NCBI GenBank assembly: GCA_016234595.1
Contig: JACRBG010000058.1
Location: 48,001 to 112,000 of the forward strand
Origin: Chloroflexota bacterium
Lineage (GTDB): Bacteria > Chloroflexota > Anaerolineae > Aggregatilineales > J027
Direction of reading: 5' to 3'
Length of the DNA stretch: 64,000 nt
In this document: piece after piece, positions 8,137-15,957 of the stretch
Layout of the letters: each line of letters starts with the position of its first letter
How positions within the stretch are numbered: position 1 is the first letter of the stretch
Notes under the pieces: model-generated
Databases searched by the model: none
The model's input: only the letters and a program-made list of their open reading frames with translations
What the model was told of the DNA's origin: nothing
Position numbers and translations under genes: made by a program

Positions 8137-9182
8137 CTACTACCCACAACACCCCACCCGTTGAAAAATCCCTCAACATTTCAGCCTCAACGGCTGAGAT
8201 GCCATTCGTCTATGTCGCGCAGCGGGTGGTGGAAAAAATTTGTCAGGGGGCACTGCGTTATAAGCGCAATGAAACGGGTGAAGCCCTCATTGGGTTGGTT
8301 GTTCCCCTGCCCGAAAACGCCGTACCCGAACTCTATATTCTCGATACCATCCCGCCAATGGAAGATGTCATCCGCCGATCAGTTATGTTTGTGCAGGGCG
8401 ACGGCTGGCAAACCAATATTTCGGAATGGTGGCAGGAAAATTGGAAGCTCTATCGGGAAATGCACCACACCAGTCGTGGCAAAAATTCCAAATGGGATGT
8501 GCCCTTACGTCATTTAGGGGATTGGCATAAACAACCCGGCGCCATGATTGCTCCCTCAACTGAAGATTTACACACCGCTCGCCTGCACCTAGAGGCCATG
8601 GACACGGACTTTTTGCTGGCCCCTATCGTCACCCTAGCTGAATATTCCGAGAATATTCCTCCCACTGAAAACACGCTAATTGTCGAGGCCACCAGCACAA
8701 CCAAATCGGCTCGGATACGTATAGATTTTTGGTGGTTGCGAAAAGAAGGCCGAGATTTTGAACCTGTTAAAGTCGTGGTTCGACCCAATGCCTATTTTCC
8801 GGGACTGCCACCTGTAGTTTGGTGGATTAAACGACGACAGCGTTTTGATGAGGAATTGGTAGCGTTGGAAAAAAACGGCCTCGAAGTTATGGATGTGGTC
8901 ACGTGGAACACTCGTGGGCATCCCCCACTCGACACTTGCCTGACCATTTGGCGACCGGGCACATCGCGTGTCATCATTGCGATGACCCCTGTTAACTATC
9001 CAACCCGTTCCCCCATTTGGCGAGTCGCTCCGATTATGCGCCCTAAAGAAGGTCAAGACCTTTTTGAAACCTTGCTTAACGCTTCCACCAAAGTTCCTGA
9101 GGGAGTTCTTCCTACATGGACAGATGAGCATTTATTGGTAGATGGGGTTAAGGCAATCGAGGCGTGGGAGAAAACAAAATGA
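8133..9182 (+). CDS. JAB/MPN-domain protein (JAMM-like peptidase homologue)
   Basis: A 349-aa protein starting at the ATG that overlaps the E2 stop; an upstream TTG at 8115 is less likely. The JAB domain covers about residues 25-200. The motif Glu is in NETGEALIG (Glu47). The zinc motif reads GDWHKQPGAMIAPSTED: His132, then Gln134 where the second His of HxH is expected, then Ser142 and Asp145 at the correct spacing. In active JAMM enzymes these ligate zinc and cut isopeptide bonds or trim modifier precursors. The Gln substitution may lower or alter activity. The C-terminal 150 residues are a second, unassigned domain. It ends in an ATGA overlap with the E1-like gene. Confidence 0.83.
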   Translation: MTTTHNTPPVEKSLNISASTAEMPFVYVAQRVVEKICQGALRYKRNETGEALIGLVVPLPENAVPELYILDTIPPMEDVIRRSVMFVQGDGWQTNISEWWQENWKLYREMHHTSRGKNSKWDVPLRHLGDWHKQPGAMIAPSTEDLHTARLHLEAMDTDFLLAPIVTLAEYSENIPPTENTLIVEATSTTKSARIRIDFWWLRKEGRDFEPVKVVVRPNAYFPGLPPVVWWIKRRQRFDEELVALEKNGLEVMDVVTWNTRGHPPLDTCLTIWRPGTSRVIIAMTPVNYPTRSPIWRVAPIMRPKEGQDLFETLLNASTKVPEGVLPTWTDEHLLVDGVKAIEAWEKTK

Positions 9183-10111
9183 CGGATTGGAATCGGGTTG
9201 AACGGCTGCTTGGGCATGATGCCATGAGCCTCCTCGCCCGTAAAACAGTCGGGATTGTCGGAGTAGGTTCGGGCGGTGGTTATGTCGCACTCGCTTTGGC
9301 AATGTCGGGTGTCCAGCGTTTTATTTTGGTGGACGATGATGTCCTTGATCCGCAAAACATTGTGCGTCACGTCGCCGATAGTCGTTACATCGGCAAGCCC
9401 AAAGTCGAGGCCGTCCGCGATTTGATTTTGCAACGTAATCCGCAGGCCGAGGTCTTTGTTTTACAAGAACGTATCGAAGGCCATCTACATCTGCTTGACC
9501 AAATGGATATTTTGGCGGTGGGCGTAGATGGTGAAGGCGCGAAATTTAGCCTAAACGAATCCTGCCTCAAACGTCATTTAGTGGCCGTCTATGCGGGGGT
9601 CTATGAACGTGGCGAAGGCGGTGATGTGGTCGTGATCCAGCCCGGTGACGGCCCGTGTTATGCTTGTTGGGCCGCTGAACTGCGTGAAGGTTATGTCACC
9701 CCTGCCCCCGACGGTTCCGATGCCGATTTGGATTATGGGCAGCGTCGCCCCGATGGCGCCATTGATGCCGAACCCGGTTTATGGCTGGATGTGGTGAGGG
9801 TCGCCAATACACAGGCCAATATCGTCCTGAATATTTTGCTCGAAGGCACACCCGCCGAGCGCCATTTTCCAGCCAATACCGTCCTACTAGCCAATCAACC
9901 GCTGGAAATTCGGGAAGGGCACATCACCCCACCCTTTTCAGCCGAGTGGGTCAATATCCCACGCAATCCTAAATGTCTCGTGTGTGGCTCCTATCACATG
10001 GCTGCCACCGCCACCGAGGAAATGTCCCTAGATCAACTGCTAGGGGAGCCAGCGCGTGTAGATGTCCGTAAAACCAATAACAAGTTATCCCTTGATGGAA
10101 TTGACGAGTAG
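9179..10111 (+). CDS. E1-like/ThiF-family adenylyltransferase
   Basis: A 310-aa protein starting at the ATG that overlaps the JAB stop, with GGAG seven bases upstream. It has the ThiF/MoeB/E1 Rossmann fold: nucleotide loop GVGSGGGYVA (about 28-37), acidic end of strand 2 VDDDVLD (51-57), NIVRH with the conserved Arg63, GKPKVEA, and Asp117 in VGVDGE at the adenylate site. Zinc pairs are CYAC (160-163) and CLVC (266-269). Only one other cysteine is present, Cys129 in NESCLKRH, a common structural position in ThiF proteins. The usual crossover-loop catalytic cysteine between the zinc pairs is absent. The predicted role is adenylation of a modifier C-terminus and possibly direct transfer to the E2 Cys96. 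Confidence 0.9.
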   Translation: MTDWNRVERLLGHDAMSLLARKTVGIVGVGSGGGYVALALAMSGVQRFILVDDDVLDPQNIVRHVADSRYIGKPKVEAVRDLILQRNPQAEVFVLQERIEGHLHLLDQMDILAVGVDGEGAKFSLNESCLKRHLVAVYAGVYERGEGGDVVVIQPGDGPCYACWAAELREGYVTPAPDGSDADLDYGQRRPDGAIDAEPGLWLDVVRVANTQANIVLNILLEGTPAERHFPANTVLLANQPLEIREGHITPPFSAEWVNIPRNPKCLVCGSYHMAATATEEMSLDQLLGEPARVDVRKTNNKLSLDGIDE

Positions 10112-10117
10112 TAGCGT

Positions 10118-10474
10118 ATGACCGACCAACCCAATCAACCACCCGTTTCCGAACTGCCACCCGATGAAGTGTCGCCGATGAATCCTGTACCTGCGCCACC
10201 CGAGGTGGTTAATCAACAACCCGCACCTCCTTCAAATGGGAACCTACCGCCCCACGAGGAAACAGCGGAGGAAGCCCGTGCCCGTTTGGAACGGCTGGGT
10301 GGGGAGCCTGCGCCGGATATTACGCCCGAAGAATTTGCGCGTCTGCGTCAAAGTGGTCAAATCCATATTGATGTGCGGGGTCGGGTTCGCAGTCGTCAAT
10401 CCAGTGAACCGAGTGACGCGGGTATCTCGCTCCGCAAACGTCGGGCATGGTACGCCAGCCACAGGCTATCCTAA
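10118..10474 (+). CDS. Pro-rich small protein of the E2-JAB-E1 operon
   Basis: A 118-aa protein beginning 6 nt after the E1-like stop. The first 60 residues are Pro/Asn/Glu-rich and probably disordered. A short helical part follows (EEARARLERLGG, then ITPEEFARLRQ), and the C-terminus is basic (RGRVRSRQ, RKRR). No family is recognised. It does not end in Gly-Gly and has no ubiquitin-like strand pattern. The tight spacing suggests a role with the preceding genes, perhaps as substrate, adaptor or regulator. It could be mistaken for an ORF shadow, but its ATG start, spacing and codon use match its neighbours. Confidence 0.6.
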   Translation: MTDQPNQPPVSELPPDEVSPMNPVPAPPEVVNQQPAPPSNGNLPPHEETAEEARARLERLGGEPAPDITPEEFARLRQSGQIHIDVRGRVRSRQSSEPSDAGISLRKRRAWYASHRLS

Positions 10475-10484
10475 GAAAGTCAAT

Positions 10485-10862
10485 ATGAGCCAAGCCCCCA
10501 AATTCTACACAGATGCCCACATCGCCACCTCTGTAGCAACGCAGTTACGTAAGCAAGGAATTGATATTGTGCGCTGCCAAGAGGTGGGGTTGACTAAAGT
10601 TGATGATGAAACACATTTGGCTTTTGCTGCCGAGCAAGAACGAACAATCATCACACTTGATGAAGATTTTTTACGTATACATGGGGAGTGGCAGACGATA
10701 GGCAAAGCACACGCGGGCATTCTCTATATACCCTCGGAATATCAGGGGGATAGGGCTATTGGGTCAATAGTCAAAGAAGTATTGTTTTGGTATGAGGCAA
10801 TTGTTGAAGGTGCAGCAACACTAGAAGAAGACTTGTATAATCAAGTTATCTTTGTGAAGTAG
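10485..10862 (+). CDS. DUF5615 PIN-like protein, putative toxin
   Basis: A 125-aa protein starting at MSQAPKF; a longer in-frame extension to 10236 overlaps the previous gene and is not credible. It has the layout of the DUF5615 PIN-like family: Asp near residue 10 (FYTDAHI), GIDIVRCQEVG, D-x-x-H-L-A-F-A-A, then TLDEDFLRIH. These are the acidic positions of a PIN nuclease core. Such proteins are usually encoded with a DUF433 partner, which follows here 11 nt downstream. Probable RNase toxin of a type II toxin-antitoxin pair. Confidence 0.85.
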   Translation: MSQAPKFYTDAHIATSVATQLRKQGIDIVRCQEVGLTKVDDETHLAFAAEQERTIITLDEDFLRIHGEWQTIGKAHAGILYIPSEYQGDRAIGSIVKEVLFWYEAIVEGAATLEEDLYNQVIFVK

Positions 10863-10873
10863 GAGATACGGCA

Positions 10874-11200
10874 ATGCCCATTTTGATTATTGAACATATC
10901 GAAAGCACAGCTGACGTTTTGGGCGGCAAACCACGCATCGCGGGAACTCGCATCCGTGTACAAGACATCGTGGGCTATCACCTGCTCGGTGGATGGTCAG
11001 TTGAACGGGTTGCCGAAGAATTAGAGATTACCCCTGCTGAAATCCATGCCGCCCTCTCATACTACTACAGCCATCGTGAGGAAATAGACCAAGACATCGA
11101 ATCCAGTAAATCAATTGATCCTGATTTATTGCACGCATACACAGATAGGCGAGCAAAAGTCAGGGCTAGGCTGGAAGCAAAACAGAAGCCGTCGAATTAG
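10874..11200 (+). CDS. DUF433 domain protein, putative antitoxin
   Basis: A 108-aa protein with the DUF433 signature: GGKPRIAGTRIRVQDIV, then VERVAEELEITPAEIHAALSYYYSHREEID. This is a compact winged-helix-like DNA-binding domain. It pairs with the upstream DUF5615 protein. In many genomes the DUF433 gene comes first; here the putative toxin gene comes first. The charged C-terminal 30 residues may contact the toxin. As an antitoxin it would be expected to repress transcription, but no operator is visible because the pair lies inside a longer gene run. Confidence 0.88.
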   Translation: MPILIIEHIESTADVLGGKPRIAGTRIRVQDIVGYHLLGGWSVERVAEELEITPAEIHAALSYYYSHREEIDQDIESSKSIDPDLLHAYTDRRAKVRARLEAKQKPSN

Positions 11201-11214
11201 AACCAATTAACCCT

Positions 11215-12363
11215 ATGCACAACCGCGCTTTCTACCGGTCACTGCGTAGCATCCTTCACCCCATCCCCATTGGGGCAATTATTTTATTGCTCCTGAATGA
11301 CCACTTTCTCAAACGGCATTACCCCTCATGGTGGACTGGCAAACTCAGTGATTTTGCAGGGCTGATTTTCGCACCACTGATTTTTGCCGCGTTTCTCGCA
11401 TGGATTATCCCACCCCGTCTCAAAAATCAAGAAAATCTAGCTGGTGCGATTGCATTTCTCTCAACGGGTACTATTTTCGCGCTGACTAAGGCCCTACCCC
11501 AGGCAAATAACATCACCTCTGGGCTGTGGGAGTTTTTCACAGGCAACCCAGTCAAAATATGGCTTGACCCAACGGATTTACTGGTTCTACCTGCCTTGCT
11601 TATAGGCTGGTTAGTCTGGGATAACAATAGCAACCAACTCTTTCGGCCTTTATTTCCCGCATCTAGCATAATGATATTGGGGTTTCTGGCGGCCTTAGCT
11701 TCGACCCCGGGAAATGCCGACAATGGAATTGTCTGCCTTGCTTTTGATAAATCTTCTCTAATAGCTTGGACTGGTCAACATGGCTCGAATGACTACTTAA
11801 CAGGGAACGGAAGAATATACATCATTGACCCCGATGCAATTACAAGTAATACAACCACTGCCAACACTAGGCGGTGTAACCATGCTCCGAGGAATCCTGT
11901 CTGGGAATTAGCAAGCCCTAACGACCCCAATCTCATATATCGCTTTGCTTTAGGTCAATCTATTGAAGTATCTGAAAACGCAGGGCAAAATTGGCAGTCG
12001 GTTATTGATTTAAAGAACATTTCCAATGAAAACCGGATGCGAGCAAAAGACAGAACCAATATATGGACAGGTTTTGTCGCCCAACCCGGCCCTCTGGATG
12101 CAGTTTTTGATCCTGCAGGCAACAAACTCTATGTTGCAATGGGGCTTGATGGAATTTTAGTTATACAAAAAGATAAAGAGCCTGCGTGGATTTCTGTAGG
12201 TGATTATAGATTTGATGTACCAAGCAAAGTAGATGTACGTTTTTTTGAGCTATGGCCTCATCTTGGGATGGCAGTAGGCTCATCATGTCTAACAATGGTT
12301 ATCATCAATCCAAAGACCCATAGAAAGAAAAGAACCTTAATTTTGTATTTGTTTGCGCTCTAA
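11215..12363 (+). CDS. Membrane protein with extracellular sensor-like domain, frameshifted at its 3' end
   Basis: A 382-aa frame with four or more hydrophobic segments in the first 170 residues (for example IPIGAIILLLL and LIFAPLIFAAFLAWII). A soluble, beta-rich region follows (about 175-345) with YVAMGLDGILVIQK and NAGQNWQSVIDL, which resembles a BNR/propeller-type repeat. A final membrane helix comes near LGMAVGSSCLTMVII. After NPKTHRKK the frame soon ends, but the -1 frame continues at once with another membrane helix and runs to 12704. The original gene was probably about 495 codons. Function is not recognised. It sits 14 nt after the DUF433 gene. Confidence 0.7.
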   Translation: MHNRAFYRSLRSILHPIPIGAIILLLLNDHFLKRHYPSWWTGKLSDFAGLIFAPLIFAAFLAWIIPPRLKNQENLAGAIAFLSTGTIFALTKALPQANNITSGLWEFFTGNPVKIWLDPTDLLVLPALLIGWLVWDNNSNQLFRPLFPASSIMILGFLAALASTPGNADNGIVCLAFDKSSLIAWTGQHGSNDYLTGNGRIYIIDPDAITSNTTTANTRRCNHAPRNPVWELASPNDPNLIYRFALGQSIEVSENAGQNWQSVIDLKNISNENRMRAKDRTNIWTGFVAQPGPLDAVFDPAGNKLYVAMGLDGILVIQKDKEPAWISVGDYRFDVPSKVDVRFFELWPHLGMAVGSSCLTMVIINPKTHRKKRTLILYLFAL

Positions 12364-12704
12364 TCTGGGCTATTTCGCTGATTTCGATTCAACCCGTCCC
12401 ATATATGCGAACCTTAAGTCAATTTGATCTAGGGATAAGCCCAATTTGCATGGTTGCAGTTTTCCCCTTTGCGTTAGCCGGATTAGCCGAATCAAAACAT
12501 CGTCACGAAATTAAGCTAAAGAGTGCCACTAGAATGAAATGTGTGTTAATGGCCCCAACATTACTGGTTGCCATTTTACCCTTTTACCTTTGGCAGATGT
12601 TAGACAACTCAAATACCTATGCCATTGCAACCTATAGCTCCATAGGATTGGTTCTAGGAGTCCAAGGTATAGGTCTAAAACTCTCAAATTTACCGAAAAT
12701 ATAG
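12324..12704 (+). pseudogene. C-terminal membrane part of the preceding gene in the -1 frame
   Basis: From 12324 the frame reads KEKNLNFVFVCALIWAISLI and continues without a stop to 12704. It encodes about three more hydrophobic segments (ISPICMVAVFPFALAGL, CVLMAPTLLVAILPFYLW and TYSSIGLVLGVQGIGL). The first ATG is at 12405, but the helix upstream of it has no start codon, so this is a displaced 3' end, not an independent gene. The shift falls in the A-rich stretch at 12322-12333. An indel, a sequencing error or programmed -1 slippage could explain it. Confidence 0.65.
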
Positions 12705-12718
12705 AAACCCTATTTTCG
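12694..12718. terminator. Convergent terminator between the membrane gene and the histidine kinase
   Basis: CGAAAATA (12694-12701) and TATTTTCG (12711-12718) form an 8-bp A/T-rich hairpin that spans the stop codons of both convergent genes. It may act in both directions, but it lacks a long T-run. Confidence 0.4.
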
Positions 12719-14224
12719 TACCACCACGGTCTTTTGACCATCCCACGTCGGTTGGGGCAACCACACATTAAACCGCGCCCCCTGCCCATATTCGCTTTCC
12801 ACCCAAATCCGCCCGGCGTGCGCTTGCACAATTTCGCGGGTGATAGCCAACCCCAAGCCTGTCCCCGACGTCTTGGCGCGACTTTTATCTACTTGATAGA
12901 ACCGTTCAAAAATGCGTGGCAAATCTTCACGAGGGATACCTTCACCTGTGTCTTGCACCCGCACCAATACCCCCTGATTATCCAACGTGGCCCGCAGCCA
13001 CACCCGCCCACCCGCTGGCGTATGTTTTATCGCGTTATCTACCAAGTTGGTAAACACTTGCGCCAAACGATCCCCATCGCCTGCAATACGCGGCAAATCA
13101 GGGATCTGCACATCAAATTGCAAACCTCGATCCCGCGCCCGCATCGCCATACTTTCGCCCACAGTCTTCAACAATTCGTCAATCTCAATCGCTTGGCGCA
13201 TCATATCCAACCGACCCGCTTGGATACGTGCCAAATCCAGCAGATCATTTACCATGCGTGTCATGCGGCCCGCCTCATGATAAATGATATTCGCAGCATG
13301 GGCATTATCATCCGACACTCCATCGGCGATGGCTTGGGCAAAGCCTTGAATACTAGTTAATGGGGTGCGTAAATCATGTGAGACATTCGCCAAAAAATCA
13401 CGTTGGGCCTGCTGACCTAGTTCCACCCGCGCCGCCATCGTGTTAAAAGTTCGGGCGACCTCTCGCACTTCGTCCGGGCCATGCACGGGGACACGAGTGG
13501 CATAATCTCCCTCGGCTACTTTAACCGCCGCGTGGGCCACATCTAATAAGGGGCGTGACACCCACCGTACAATTCCTACTGAGACCAAAAAAGCAATTAC
13601 CATCCCAATGCAACCCGCTTGAAAAAATGCCAAAAACAACCCACTGCCGAGATATTCACGAATAATGGCGCGGAAAGATTGTTTGGGCATTGGTTCAGCA
13701 ACGAGCATATTTTCCACTACCAAAACATCGGTCGCTTGGTCACTAGTAGAGGTAAAAGCCACGGCTTCAATACTTTGTTCAATAAAGAGCCAATTAACGC
13801 TTTTCTCAAGAAAAACCCCTTGATAGAAATATTTGCTGAGTCGTGGTAGGCGATTTGTATTTGAAAAGGGGCCACGTCCAATAATTTGTTCAAACTTACG
13901 CGGGTAGTTGCCTGCACTATCCCAGACCACTGTGCCATCGGCTGTGGTCAGCAGGATACGCACGTTTTTTTCAGCCGCCTGTGTCTCCAAATAGGGTAAA
14001 ACCTGCTCACGAGGACGCCGAGGAATGTCGAGTGATTGCCAGTAAAGTCGCTGCGTTTCGTTTGATGAAATATCCAACGATGCCCCTGCAAGGTCAAGAT
14101 ATTCTGCATCTCTATTGACAGGGCGTGCCCTCAATACCAAAATTAAGGCGAGTGAGATAATCGCCAGCGTAAGCAGCAATACCAAACCAAAAGCACCTAA
14201 CAGCCGTACATTTAACCGATTCAT
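12710..14224 (-). CDS. Sensor histidine kinase with HAMP domain
   Basis: A 504-aa kinase starting at MNRLNVRLL, 20 nt after the MFS stop; an upstream in-frame start overlaps the MFS gene and is unlikely. Order: membrane helix 1 (about 8-30), extracytoplasmic sensor region (about 30-180), membrane helix 2, HAMP domain (ARTFNTMAARVE at its end), phospho-acceptor box HDLRTPLTSIQGF, N-box NLVDNAIKHTPAGG, G1 DTGEGIP and G2 GTGLGLAI. It should autophosphorylate in response to an envelope signal. No response regulator gene is adjacent, so the partner is elsewhere. Confidence 0.93.
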   Translation of the reverse strand: MNRLNVRLLGAFGLVLLLTLAIISLALILVLRARPVNRDAEYLDLAGASLDISSNETQRLYWQSLDIPRRPREQVLPYLETQAAEKNVRILLTTADGTVVWDSAGNYPRKFEQIIGRGPFSNTNRLPRLSKYFYQGVFLEKSVNWLFIEQSIEAVAFTSTSDQATDVLVVENMLVAEPMPKQSFRAIIREYLGSGLFLAFFQAGCIGMVIAFLVSVGIVRWVSRPLLDVAHAAVKVAEGDYATRVPVHGPDEVREVARTFNTMAARVELGQQAQRDFLANVSHDLRTPLTSIQGFAQAIADGVSDDNAHAANIIYHEAGRMTRMVNDLLDLARIQAGRLDMMRQAIEIDELLKTVGESMAMRARDRGLQFDVQIPDLPRIAGDGDRLAQVFTNLVDNAIKHTPAGGRVWLRATLDNQGVLVRVQDTGEGIPREDLPRIFERFYQVDKSRAKTSGTGLGLAITREIVQAHAGRIWVESEYGQGARFNVWLPQPTWDGQKTVVVRK

Positions 14225-14243
14225 GGAATCAATCCCAAAAAGT

Positions 14244-15596
14244 CTACTGCGCGGGGGATAGTCGTTTTTCTCGAATTTGTTGAATCGCCAGCGCACTGAT
14301 TAAAAAACAACCAGCGGCAATCACCAAAATCACATTATAGCCGTGTGTCGTATGGGTGCGCCGATTCACCTCATCCACAATAAACCCACTACTCAACCCT
14401 ACCGACGATCCTAAGCTAGTGGCAATATTGGTAATCCCCAGATAAAAGGCCGTCTGACGTTGGGGCACAATGCTGGTCACCAGTGCCCACCCCACACTAA
14501 AAAAAATCGCCGACCCTACCCCGGTAAACATCAGTAGAAAACTAGCGACATTTAATGAAGTGGTCAAAGTAATGGAAACGGTGCTGATAGCAGCGATTAC
14601 CCCGGCAACCATCAACATGCGCCGCCGTCCAATCCGGTCAGATATCATACCCGCCGGAATGGTCACTAGCATCACCGCTAACCCAATCAAAATGACAATC
14701 CGGCCCTGTGTTTCACGCGCTTCTTGCTGATTCAGGCCAATAACATCCTCTAAATAAGTCACAGCAAAGCTGCCAAGGATATTGAACGAAATAAAAAAAC
14801 TAAACCGATGTGCCAACCACCATAAAAAGGAGGTCTGGCGGGCCAGATGCCGCAAATTTAAAATGACCAAAATCCGTTGCGAAGCTAAAAACCCCTTAGG
14901 TTTATGATACATCCGCAAAAACCGTCGTGCAGGGGTAATTGGCTGCCGAGGTCTAATGCGGGGAGCGGATTCAGGTGCTCTAAAAAATGTAACCACTACC
15001 GACACAATCGTTAGGCCACTAATCACCATAACCGCCACATTCGGCATCTGATGATTCCCCAAAAAAGCCACTGTTAAGGCCCCGGCAACTACAATGCCCA
15101 CCAACTCCATCACGGTCTTAAATCCAGCCGCCAAACCCATTTGCCGCGACACCACTTGGTCGGGCAGCAGGGCATTGAGGGGGCTTTGAATCATGCTCAA
15201 CATGGTCTGCATCAGCAAAACCCCTAGCAGCAAAACAAGGATGTTAGGAGCATTGACCATCGTCGAGAGGGCAATAAATAGACCAATCGCCCCCACCAGC
15301 ATATAGGGATAACGGCGGCCTATACGGGTCTTGCTATGATCGCTGAGAATTCCAATAATCGGTTGGGCCAAGCCCGAAATGGTTAGCCCAAAAATGCCAA
15401 CCAATCCAAGCGCCGTATTCAGGTGAGATTTATCCAGCTTGCCATGATTTGCTAAATCCGAAAGCACTAAATGATAAAGAGCTGGTTTGTTAATGGCATA
15501 GGCCAGCGCCAAACTTAATGCGGGTAGGCTGAGAATGACTAAAAACAATACAGAACGTTCGGATGGGCCACTATCAACGACGGCTCGGCGCCTCAT
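14244..15596 (-). CDS. Major facilitator superfamily transporter
   Basis: A 450-aa protein with about twelve membrane segments. The start is set at the ATG of MRRRAVVD, which has AAGGTGG eight bases upstream; a GTG at 15608 is the alternative. The motif HSKTRIGRRYPYM after the second pair of helices and SDRIGRRRMLM in the second half are the loop 2-3 and 8-9 motifs of the family. The pattern resembles the GPH/SLC45-like sugar transporters. It is flanked by the histidine kinase downstream and a small gene upstream on the same strand. The substrate is not known; a sugar is a reasonable guess. Confidence 0.9.
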   Translation of the reverse strand: MRRRAVVDSGPSERSVLFLVILSLPALSLALAYAINKPALYHLVLSDLANHGKLDKSHLNTALGLVGIFGLTISGLAQPIIGILSDHSKTRIGRRYPYMLVGAIGLFIALSTMVNAPNILVLLLGVLLMQTMLSMIQSPLNALLPDQVVSRQMGLAAGFKTVMELVGIVVAGALTVAFLGNHQMPNVAVMVISGLTIVSVVVTFFRAPESAPRIRPRQPITPARRFLRMYHKPKGFLASQRILVILNLRHLARQTSFLWWLAHRFSFFISFNILGSFAVTYLEDVIGLNQQEARETQGRIVILIGLAVMLVTIPAGMISDRIGRRRMLMVAGVIAAISTVSITLTTSLNVASFLLMFTGVGSAIFFSVGWALVTSIVPQRQTAFYLGITNIATSLGSSVGLSSGFIVDEVNRRTHTTHGYNVILVIAAGCFLISALAIQQIREKRLSPAQ

Positions 15597-15609
15597 AACA
15601 CTTGCCACC

Positions 15610-15849
15610 TTAGACTTTACCCTCAGAAATGGTGATGGATTGGAACACCAATGTCAGCTTGCGCGATTCGCCGCTTGCATCAGTGCCTCTAATCTGTACG
15701 CGGTCAACCAGCAAAGGGTCGCGTGCTTCAAGGCATAGGCGGAACAAATCTTCAAGTGTTGCAAATTCCTTAATTGTTTCAGTCAAACCCGTATTTTCAT
15801 CCCACTTCCGAAATACAATTGTGCCCTGTTCAACGCTGGATTTTGCCAC
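15610..15849 (-). CDS. Small conserved-looking hypothetical protein
   Basis: A 79-aa soluble protein with a GTG start and AGGAT upstream. No family is recognised. The composition is mixed alpha/beta with many charged residues (FRKWDENTGL, DLFRLCLEARDPLLVDRVQIRG). It is the first gene of a minus-strand run with the MFS transporter 14 nt downstream and is divergent from the large beta-propeller gene. Coding appears real because of the ribosome site, spacing and lack of overlap with any better frame. Confidence 0.65.
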   Translation of the reverse strand: MAKSSVEQGTIVFRKWDENTGLTETIKEFATLEDLFRLCLEARDPLLVDRVQIRGTDASGESRKLTLVFQSITISEGKV

Positions 15850-15957
15850 GCCGTTATCCTCTTTTTGCCATAAAAAGAAAACCCTTTTAGTATCATAAGT
15901 GTACTACTCATGTACATTTACGGTAAACACAGAGTCGCGGGGTGCAAGCGACCTCTT

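Noticed and set aside
10118..10474. Pro-rich small protein as the missing ubiquitin-like modifier
   Set aside because: It is mostly disordered, has no strand pattern and ends in HRLS without Gly-Gly.
10236..10862. Long in-frame extension of the DUF5615 gene overlapping the Pro-rich gene
   Set aside because: The added 83 residues are out of frame with the Pro-rich gene and Arg/Val-rich without family features; MSQAPKF at 10485 is the natural start.
12322..12335. Programmed -1 frameshift site
   Set aside because: The A-rich stretch is not a canonical X-XXY-YYZ heptamer and no strong downstream structure is visible; an indel or read error is simpler.
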